Assembly (NCBI GenBank): GCA_002737105.1
Contig: NSHO01000034.1
Location: 1-13,629, forward strand
Reading direction: 5' to 3'
From: Flavobacteriales bacterium
GTDB lineage: Bacteria > Bacteroidota > Bacteroidia > Flavobacteriales > Flavobacteriaceae
Length of the DNA stretch: 13,629 nucleotides
The stretch's first letter is position 1. Every line of letters begins with the position of its first letter. The notes beneath the pieces are model-generated. The model had not been told where the DNA came from. It saw only the letters and a program-made list of their open reading frames with translations, and did not search any database. Positions 7,112 to 13,629 of the stretch are shown here, piece after piece. The position numbers were made by a program, and so were the translations under genes.

Positions 7112-8179
7112 ATGAAAATATTAAAATACTTATCGCTTTTATTTCTGCTATTCCTTTTGGCGTTTGTGGTTTTTGTGGCCACACAACCCGCCACTTACGA
7201 CATTACAAAACAAAAAGAAATAAATACACCAAGCAATTCAGTATTTGAATATGTAAACGATTTTTCCAATTGGAATGATTGGCAACAATTCAATACCGAA
7301 GAAAATATGGTGTTTACTACTTCTCAAAATACCGTTGGCAAAAAATCATATGTAAAATGGGATTCAGAAAGTGCCATAATTACAACTTTTGCACAAAAAG
7401 ATTCCATTTCTCAACTCTTTATTCAAGACGATAACAAGCAAACATTGCATTGGAAATTTAAAAAATCAGGAACCAGAAGCTTAGTCTCGGTAACAATTAA
7501 GGGAGATTTATCATTTGCAGAAAAAATATATTCTGTATTAAATGGCGGAATTACTAGTTATGTGGGTACACAAATTCAAGAAAGTTTAAATAAAATTAAT
7601 AGCTATTTTGTAAGTGAATTAGGAGAATATGATATAAAAGTAGAAGGATTGGTAAACAGACCTTCAATTAATTATTTGGAACAAAAAGATTCTTGTCTAG
7701 TAAAAGATTTTCCTAAAAAATCCAAAGCATTGTTAAAAACAATGAAAGATTTTATTAAATCAAATGCTATCGAAACTTTAGAAGTGCCATTTGTGATGTT
7801 TAAAAACAATGTAAACGAAAATAAAATTGTTTATGCCATGTGCGTTCCAGTAAAAGAAAAAGTATTCACAACGCCAGATAGTCAAATTCAAGGCAAAAGT
7901 TACAGTTCATTTTTAGCTATAAAAACCATATTAAAAGGTGATTATTCTCACATGAAAAAAGCTTGGGCTAAAACTAGAAATTACATTATTTCTAAAAAAT
8001 TCAAAGAAGACAAAAAAGGATATTATATTGGAATTTATAAAAAATCAATTCCTGAAGTAAATGAACCTTCTAAATGGGTTACAGAAATCTACATTCCAAT
8101 TGTTAAGAAAGAAGCGGCTCCAAAAAAAGTAATCGTAATAGATAGTACAGCAATTTCAACTACTGAAAAAGAAATTTAG
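7112..8179 (+). CDS. Membrane-anchored SRPBCC protein with GyrI-like effector-binding domain
   Basis: The 355-residue protein begins with a hydrophobic helix (about 5-23, LKYLSLLFLLFLLAFVVFV) and no lipobox, so it is likely an N-terminal membrane anchor or an uncleaved signal. Residues about 30-165 resemble a START/SRPBCC (polyketide cyclase-like) fold, with the typical segments SVFEYVNDFSNWNDW (43-57) and TLHWKFKKSGTRSLVSV (111-127). Residues about 170-332 resemble a GyrI/AraC effector-binding domain, with KGYYIGIYKKSIPE (302-315) and the closing WVTEIYIPI (322-330). No DNA-binding domain is present. Both domains bind small hydrophobic ligands in other proteins, so ligand binding at the envelope is the likely role, but the ligand is unknown. 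The frame is open back to 7010, overlapping the preceding gene; 7112 was chosen for the promoter position and the signal-like start. Confidence 0.75.
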   Translation: MKILKYLSLLFLLFLLAFVVFVATQPATYDITKQKEINTPSNSVFEYVNDFSNWNDWQQFNTEENMVFTTSQNTVGKKSYVKWDSESAIITTFAQKDSISQLFIQDDNKQTLHWKFKKSGTRSLVSVTIKGDLSFAEKIYSVLNGGITSYVGTQIQESLNKINSYFVSELGEYDIKVEGLVNRPSINYLEQKDSCLVKDFPKKSKALLKTMKDFIKSNAIETLEVPFVMFKNNVNENKIVYAMCVPVKEKVFTTPDSQIQGKSYSSFLAIKTILKGDYSHMKKAWAKTRNYIISKKFKEDKKGYYIGIYKKSIPEVNEPSKWVTEIYIPIVKKEAAPKKVIVIDSTAISTTEKEI

Positions 8180-8677
8180 CTATTTACTCATTTCAACAGT
8201 AATCATATTATTTGTCATTTTCGGACCAAAACTTTTTACTTTTGTCGTACATAACACGTATAAATTATTATTAAAAACAGGTACAAATGTTATTGGGTAG
8301 CGTTTAAGAGGATCTTCAATTTTTACCGAATATCCTTTTTCTTCTGGAATAAAATTAGCTTTCAATTGTAAAAAATACTGATCTTCACAAATATTATAAA
8401 ACCATTTTTCTTCTGAATTTGCTAAAATCACTTTGTAATTTTTAGCAAAAGTCAAGGTTTTATCCTTATTAATTAAACTGTACTCATTATTTGTGTTAAC
8501 TACTTCATTTCCTTGGCTATCAATTAAAGTAATCTGCAAATTATTTATAATTTTTTTGGTAGCGCTATCAATTGGATTAGCTACCAAATAGGTAGTAAAA
8601 TCAAAACCACAATGCGGCAAGCCATCTTGAGAAAAGCCAAATGTGGAAAATAAAATAAATACTAAAAATTTCTTCAT
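8180..8677 (-). CDS. Secreted hypothetical protein
   Basis: The 165-residue product begins with a clear signal peptide, MKKFLVFILFSTFGFS, with likely cleavage near residue 16 before QDG. The mature part is polar and looks mainly beta-stranded. It has three cysteines (C23, C97, C143), of which two could form a disulfide in the periplasm. I do not recognise the family. An ATG three codons upstream (8686) is also in frame; MKKF is the better start for a signal peptide. The gene lies 30 bp downstream of the cytochrome lipoprotein gene on the same strand, so the two are probably co-transcribed and may share an envelope role. Its stop codon directly abuts the stop of the convergent SRPBCC gene. Confidence 0.7.
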   Translation of the reverse strand: MKKFLVFILFSTFGFSQDGLPHCGFDFTTYLVANPIDSATKKIINNLQITLIDSQGNEVVNTNNEYSLINKDKTLTFAKNYKVILANSEEKWFYNICEDQYFLQLKANFIPEEKGYSVKIEDPLKRYPITFVPVFNNNLYVLCTTKVKSFGPKMTNNMITVEMSK

Positions 8678-8707
8678 AAAAACCAAGTCGCAAATTACGA
8701 ACCAATA

Positions 8708-9037
8708 TTAAAATTGTGGTGTAGTTAAATAAGCATATATTTTTTCGCGTTGCAAATCAGAAAGTCTGGTGTTTTTTTGCATTCGTAAAACAATTGGTTT
8801 CCATTGTTCGGCAGTAAAACTTTCTTTTTCATACAAACTATGACAATCGGCACAATTAGTAGTATACAAATTTTTACCCTCTACTAAAGTTTCAGCTGTA
8901 ATAATTAAGTTTTCCGATACTGTTTCTGTTACATCAGCTATTGGAGCCTTTACTATTATCGGCGCTATGAACTTTTTAGTTGAACAACCATATAAAAATA
9001 CTAAAGCAACTAATCCTACTAATAATCTTAACTTCAT
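8708..9037 (-). CDS. Small c-type cytochrome lipoprotein
   Basis: This 109-residue protein has a lipoprotein signal ending in the lipobox LYGC (C18), so it is anchored in the cytoplasmic or outer membrane after cleavage. The mature part carries one haem-attachment motif CADCH (62-66), with H66 as the proximal ligand, and M86 in VLRMQKN as the probable second ligand. The closing IYAYLTTPQF is typical of the last helix of a minimal cytochrome c domain. It probably carries electrons in the periplasm; the partners are not in the window. Only the secreted hypothetical protein follows in the same direction. Its promoter sits right after the terminator of the upstream isomerase gene, so read-through could also contribute. 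Confidence 0.88.
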   Translation of the reverse strand: MKLRLLVGLVALVFLYGCSTKKFIAPIIVKAPIADVTETVSENLIITAETLVEGKNLYTTNCADCHSLYEKESFTAEQWKPIVLRMQKNTRLSDLQREKIYAYLTTPQF

Positions 9038-9056
9038 AATTGGTTTTTTAGATTTT

Positions 9057-9064
9057 CAAATATA
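9057..9064 (-). promoter_or_regulatory. Probable -7 element of the cytochrome lipoprotein gene
   Basis: On the minus strand TATATTTG is a full TAnnTTTG match, 19 bp upstream of the ATG at 9037. It directly follows the U tract of the upstream terminator. Confidence 0.5.
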
Positions 9065-9066
9065 TA

Positions 9067-9103
9067 AAAAATCCGTGCCGAAAAGATATCGAAACGGATT
9101 TTT
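9067..9103 (-). terminator. Terminator of the cyclophilin-FKBP gene
   Basis: AAAAATCCGT (9067-9076) pairs perfectly with ACGGATTTTT (9094-9103), and an inner CGA/TCG pair shortens the loop. Read leftward, the stem ends in a run of six U (A at 9066-9071). It lies 24 bp after the isomerase stop. Confidence 0.85.
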
Positions 9104-9127
9104 GTATTAATTATATTAAACGATATG

Positions 9128-10060
9128 TTATTTCACATCCATTAATTCAACGTCAAATACTAAAGTAGCATCTGGTGGAATAACGCCTCCAGCTCCTGAA
9201 CTGCCATATCCTAAATACGATGGAATTACAAAACGAGCTTTATCACCTACTTGTAATAAGGCAATACCTTCATCCCATCCTTCAATTACTTGTCCCACTC
9301 CTAATTGAAAATCAATTGGTTGTTTTCTTTTATATGAAGAATCAAAAACTTCACCATTTTCTAGCGCACCTTGATAGTGAACAGAAACTTTTTTACCTTT
9401 TTCTGCTTGTTTACCACTACCCTTTTGGATAATTTGGTAACACAAACCGCTTTCAGTTTTTAAAAAACCCGCAGCTAATTTTTCCATAGCCGCTTCAGCA
9501 GCTTGCTTTTGTTCTAAAATTCTTTTTTCACGAGAACCTTCAAATGTTCTAAACGCTTCAATAGCATTCCATTTATCAGCTTCAGCTCCCACTCTAACAA
9601 TTTCAATTGAATCTAAAGCATCATTTCCAGCCACAGCATCAACAACATCTTGTCCTTCCACAACATGTCCAAAAACGGTATGTTTGCCATCTAACCAATT
9701 GGTTGGCACATGCGTAATAAAAAATTGCGAACCATTAGAACCTGGTCCTGAATTTGCCATTGACAATACGCCTGGTTTGTCATGTTTTAATTCTGGATGA
9801 AATTCATCATCAAATTGGTAACCTGGTCCACCCGTTCCTTGACCTTGTGGACAACCACCTTGAATCATAAAATCAGGAATAACCCTGTGAAACTTCAATC
9901 CATTATAAAATGGCGTTCCCATTGGTTTTGCTCTGTTTTCTAATTGGCCTTCAGCCAAACCTACAAAGTTTCCTACTGTTCCAGGTGTTTTATCGTGAGT
10001 TAACTTTACTAAAATTGAACCTTTTGCTGTATTAAATTTAGCGTAAATTCCGTCTTGCAT
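9128..10060 (-). CDS. Dual-domain peptidyl-prolyl isomerase (cyclophilin-FKBP fusion)
   Basis: This 310-residue cytoplasmic protein joins two unrelated prolyl isomerase families. The cyclophilin domain (about 5-158) has the catalytic [13 protein letters not shown] block (57-69; R59, F64, M65, Q67), NGSQFFIT (109-116) and [10 protein letters not shown] (122-131) with W122 and H127. A charged helical linker (about 160-200) leads to the FKBP domain (about 205-310), with [16 protein letters not shown] (227-242; Y229, F239, D240), QVIEGWDEG (257-265; V258, I259, W262), Y285 and [14 protein letters not shown] (293-306). The residues lining both active sites are kept, so both domains are probably active. 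Such cyclophilin-first fusions are known as dual-family immunophilins. The start at 10060 was chosen because a -7 element lies inside the longer frame (to 10165), and no signal peptide is seen. Confidence 0.93.
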   Translation of the reverse strand: MQDGIYAKFNTAKGSILVKLTHDKTPGTVGNFVGLAEGQLENRAKPMGTPFYNGLKFHRVIPDFMIQGGCPQGQGTGGPGYQFDDEFHPELKHDKPGVLSMANSGPGSNGSQFFITHVPTNWLDGKHTVFGHVVEGQDVVDAVAGNDALDSIEIVRVGAEADKWNAIEAFRTFEGSREKRILEQKQAAEAAMEKLAAGFLKTESGLCYQIIQKGSGKQAEKGKKVSVHYQGALENGEVFDSSYKRKQPIDFQLGVGQVIEGWDEGIALLQVGDKARFVIPSYLGYGSSGAGGVIPPDATLVFDVELMDVK

Positions 10061-10084
10061 TGCTTTTGTTTTAAAATTAAAGTG

Positions 10085-10092
10085 CAAATTTA
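10085..10092 (-). promoter_or_regulatory. Probable -7 element of the cyclophilin-FKBP gene
   Basis: On the minus strand TAAATTTG is a full TAnnTTTG match, 24 bp upstream of the ATG at 10060. Confidence 0.5.
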
Positions 10093-10152
10093 CTACTTTT
10101 TTGACTATATTTGATTGGTTTTTAAGCAAAAAATACATCAAAATGAATTTAG

Positions 10153-10172
10153 AAGCATTGGTCAAAATGCTT
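10153..10172. promoter_or_regulatory. Inverted repeat AAGCATT-N6-AATGCTT in the trmD promoter region
   Basis: AAGCATT (10153-10159) and AATGCTT (10166-10172) form a perfect 7-bp inverted repeat around GGTCAA. It ends 12 bp before the trmD -7 element and contains the only nearby TTG (10158-10160). No T run follows on either strand, so it is a candidate operator rather than a terminator. Confidence 0.35.
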
Positions 10173-10184
10173 TAAAAAGAATAC

Positions 10185-10192
10185 TATATTTG
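10185..10192 (+). promoter_or_regulatory. Probable -7 element of trmD
   Basis: TATATTTG is a full TAnnTTTG match, 31 bp before the ATG at 10224. A TTG at 10158-10160 is 24 bp upstream, one base beyond the usual range. Confidence 0.55.
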
Positions 10193-10223
10193 CAACAAAT
10201 TAGAATTACATAACAAAATCAAT

Positions 10224-10901
10224 ATGCGCGTAGATATCATTACCGTTTTACCAGAATTAATTAAAAGTCCGTTTGAAGGTTCGATGATGAGAAGAGCTAT
10301 CGATAAAGGCTTGGTAGCAGTTCATTTTCATAATTTACGTGATTTTAGTACCAACAAGCAAAAAAGTGTAGACGATTATCAGTTTGGTGGTGGCGCTGGA
10401 ATGGTAATGAATATTCAACCTATTGACGATTGTATTACCAAACTAAAAAGCGAACGCGATTACGACGAAATTATTTACATGACTCCAGACGGAGAAACGC
10501 TAAACCAAAAAATGGCGAATTCCATGTCGATGTTAGGAAATTTAATCATTTTGTGTGGACATTATAAAGGTGTCGACCAACGTGTGCGTGATTTACATAT
10601 TACCAAAGAAATTTCTATTGGCGATTATGTATTATCAGGTGGCGAATTAGGTGCCGTAATTTTATGCGATGCCTTATTCCGTTTAATTCCTGGAGTTTTG
10701 AATGATGAAACTTCTGCACTAACCGATAGTTTTCAAGATAATTTATTGTCACCTCCAATTTATACCCGACCAGCTGAATACAAAGGCATGAAAATTCCAG
10801 ACATTTTATTAAGCGGTAATTTTCCAGAAATTGAAAAATGGCGCGAACAAAAAGCTTATGAACATACATTAGCCAGACGTCCAGATTTATTGGAAGAATA
10901 A
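10224..10901 (+). CDS. trmD: tRNA (guanine-37-N1)-methyltransferase TrmD
   Basis: TrmD transfers a methyl group from S-adenosylmethionine to N1 of G37 in tRNAs that have G36, which prevents +1 frameshifting. The 225-residue length is normal, and the signatures of this deep-trefoil-knot enzyme are all present: FGGGAGMVM (54-62), [12 protein letters not shown] (110-121), [16 protein letters not shown] (129-144) forming the knot and SAM site, the catalytic aspartate in DSF (D168), and YTRPAEYKG (180-188). The protein acts as a cytoplasmic dimer in which both subunits build the active site. In many bacteria trmD sits with rpsP, rimM and rplS; here it stands alone, flanked by an isomerase gene and an ABC-F gene, with its own promoter and terminator. 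Confidence 0.98.
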   Translation: MRVDIITVLPELIKSPFEGSMMRRAIDKGLVAVHFHNLRDFSTNKQKSVDDYQFGGGAGMVMNIQPIDDCITKLKSERDYDEIIYMTPDGETLNQKMANSMSMLGNLIILCGHYKGVDQRVRDLHITKEISIGDYVLSGGELGAVILCDALFRLIPGVLNDETSALTDSFQDNLLSPPIYTRPAEYKGMKIPDILLSGNFPEIEKWREQKAYEHTLARRPDLLEE

Positions 10902-10904
10902 TAC

Positions 10905-10932
10905 AATTTACGATTTTAGATTTACGATTTAC
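10905..10932 (+). repeat. Left array of 7-bp repeats (GATTTAC type)
   Basis: Four consecutive 7-bp units, AATTTAC, GATTTTA, GATTTAC and GATTTAC, start 3 bp after the trmD stop. They are the reverse complement of the units in the right array at 10977-11018. Confidence 0.7.
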
Positions 10933-10933
10933 G

Positions 10934-10962
10934 AAAAATCCCGAGTAAAACTCGGGATTTTT
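10934..10962. terminator. Bidirectional terminator between trmD and the ABC-F gene
   Basis: AAAAATCCCGAG (10934-10945) pairs perfectly over 12 bp with CTCGGGATTTTT (10951-10962) around the loop TAAAA. A and T runs on the two sides suit both convergent genes. Confidence 0.92.
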
Positions 10963-10976
10963 ATATAAATCAATTC

Positions 10977-11017
10977 GCAAATCCAAAATCGCAAATCGCA
11001 AATCGTAAATCGTAAAT

Positions 11018-11018
<1 letters not shown>
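10977..11018 (-). repeat. Right array of 7-bp repeats (GYAAATC type)
   Basis: Six consecutive 7-bp units, GCAAATC, CAAAATC, GCAAATC, GCAAATC, GTAAATC and GTAAATT, run up to and touch the stop codon of the ABC-F gene. They are inverted relative to the left array, with the terminator between the two. Confidence 0.7.
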
Positions 11019-12661
<1,643 letters not shown>

Positions 12662-12751
12662 GCAAAAACCAACGAGTTTTCACAGTTTTATTTTAATATT
12701 CTATTTGTAATTTTTAACGCTACATTAACATCTAAACGATTTAAAAACAAA

Positions 12752-12759
12752 TATATTTG
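12752..12759 (+). promoter_or_regulatory. Probable -7 element of the 3'-end lipoprotein gene
   Basis: TATATTTG is a full TAnnTTTG match, 21 bp upstream of the ATG at 12781. Confidence 0.5.
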
Positions 12760-12780
12760 CTTCAATCACAAAATAAAACT

Positions 12781-13629
12781 ATGCAAAAAAATTACAATTT
12801 CATTAAATTCATTATTTGCTTTCTCCTTATCAACACTTTAATATCATGTAAAGATGGTTTTATGGGAGAAAATCATGTTGCTTATTTTGGTGGTGAAATA
12901 GAAAATCCGAAAAACAATTTTGTGGTGTTTATGAAAAATGACAAAGTTTTGGATACTTTTTATTTGGATAAAAATAATCGCTTTTTTCATAAATTTGATT
13001 CGTTAACACCAGGTTTATATAGCTTTAAACACGACCCAGAATACCAATACGTTTTTTTTGACAAAAATGATAGTTTGATGATTCGTCTAAATAGCAATGA
13101 TTTTGATACTACTTTAATGTTTTGCGGACGTGGAGATGAAAAGAATAATTTTATGATGGAATTGTTTTTAAAAGACATGAAGTTAAAAGACGATTTATTT
13201 AATATATATGAAAAACCTGAAAAAATATTTTCAAAATATATAGATGCTTCTAATAAAAATATTACAAATTTATATAATAAGAGAAAAGCATTTATCAATT
13301 GGTCTAAAGAATTTGACGAAGTTGCAAAAGCAAATATTGTATTAAATTACGCTTACAAAAAAGAAGTTTTTCCTATAGTACACGAATTTAAAACGGGTGA
13401 AAATATCAAAACCAAATTACCAAAATCCTACTACAATTACAGAAAAAATATTGATGTAAATAAGTCAAATTTATTATACTATCCTCCGTTTATCAATTAC
13501 ATGTCAAGCATGTTAAATAATATTGTTTTAACTGAAAGTAAAGGTAATTTAAACGATATGAGTTTAGAAAACAATATTAAAAAACTTGAAATTGTAGATA
13601 CGCTGATTAAAAACAAACACGTTAAAAAC
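12781..13629 (+). CDS. Lipoprotein, possibly TlpA/redoxin type (cut by window edge)
   Basis: The frame is open for 283 codons from the ATG at 12781 and runs off the right edge without a stop. It begins with a lipoprotein signal: a basic, then hydrophobic stretch (FIKFIICFLLINTLI) and the lipobox LISC with C23. The following 100 or so residues (GGEIENPKNNFVVFMKND, then YLDKNNRFFHKFD, GLYSFKHDPEYQYVFF) look like the beta-rich N-terminal domain found in Bacteroidota envelope proteins that end in a thioredoxin-like domain. A helical, lysine-rich middle part follows. The thioredoxin active site (CxxC) would lie beyond the window, so the redox role is a prediction only. It diverges from the ABC-F gene and has its own -7 element. 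Confidence 0.75.
   Translation, partial: MQKNYNFIKFIICFLLINTLISCKDGFMGENHVAYFGGEIENPKNNFVVFMKNDKVLDTFYLDKNNRFFHKFDSLTPGLYSFKHDPEYQYVFFDKNDSLMIRLNSNDFDTTLMFCGRGDEKNNFMMELFLKDMKLKDDLFNIYEKPEKIFSKYIDASNKNITNLYNKRKAFINWSKEFDEVAKANIVLNYAYKKEVFPIVHEFKTGENIKTKLPKSYYNYRKNIDVNKSNLLYYPPFINYMSSMLNNIVLTESKGNLNDMSLENNIKKLEIVDTLIKNKHVKN

Noticed and set aside
10143..10175. Ten-residue [13 protein letters not shown] before trmD
   Set aside because: It lies upstream of the trmD -7 element, so it is not in the trmD transcript, and it is explained by the AAGCATT inverted repeat.
10615..11001. 128-codon open frame on the minus strand over trmD
   Set aside because: It is antisense to conserved trmD motifs, and its N-terminal part is only the translated 7-bp repeats and terminator.
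12987..13298. 103-codon open frame on the minus strand
   Set aside because: It is antisense to the lipoprotein gene, which has a lipobox signal and a promoter element; the antisense frame has neither.

Overview
This window is a stretch of low-GC chromosome from a member of the Bacteroidota, most likely Flavobacteriaceae and close to Flavobacterium. Three kinds of evidence support this. First, almost every gene start is preceded by the Bacteroidota -7 element TAnnTTTG and none has a clear Shine-Dalgarno sequence. Second, SecA is about 1118 residues long, with lineage-typical insertions and no C-terminal zinc tail. Third, the gene content (type III glutamine synthetase, a cyclophilin-FKBP fusion, a DUF2795 protein, a lipoprotein resembling the TlpA/redoxin type) is characteristic of that group. 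The assignment is inference from family knowledge; no search was run.

Layout, left to right. Position 1-677 (minus) is the start of type III glutamine synthetase, glnN. It diverges from a terC-type membrane protein followed 16 bp later by a PduO-type cobalamin adenosyltransferase (plus). Next come a small, very acidic DUF2795 protein with its own strong promoter and terminator, and secA (plus). SecA converges on a MazG/HisE-like pyrophosphohydrolase (minus) across a bidirectional terminator. Then come a 62-residue two-helix membrane protein and a membrane-anchored SRPBCC/GyrI-like protein (plus). The latter abuts, with no gap, a secreted hypothetical protein and a small cytochrome c lipoprotein (minus). 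After these come a dual-domain peptidyl-prolyl isomerase (minus), trmD (plus) and an ABC-F ATPase of the YbiT-like type (minus). The window ends inside a lipoprotein gene (plus).

The genes are mostly core functions: nitrogen assimilation, protein export and folding, tRNA modification and ribosome-associated ATPase activity. They appear as single genes or pairs in alternating orientation rather than as one system. I see no mobile element, CRISPR array, tRNA, rRNA, prophage or defence island. No gap exceeds 300 bp; the longest is the 235-bp divergent region between glnN and terC.

The points most worth a second look are non-coding or within known families. They are a near-perfect GGGG-type palindrome with a third half-site between glnN and terC, a 15-codon ORF overlapping the secA start as ATGA, and inverted arrays of a 7-bp repeat filling the trmD/ABC-F gap around a terminator. 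Within proteins, the ABC-F ATPase keeps one composite ATP site and appears to have lost the other, and SecA has a histidine where the two-helix-finger tyrosine is expected.
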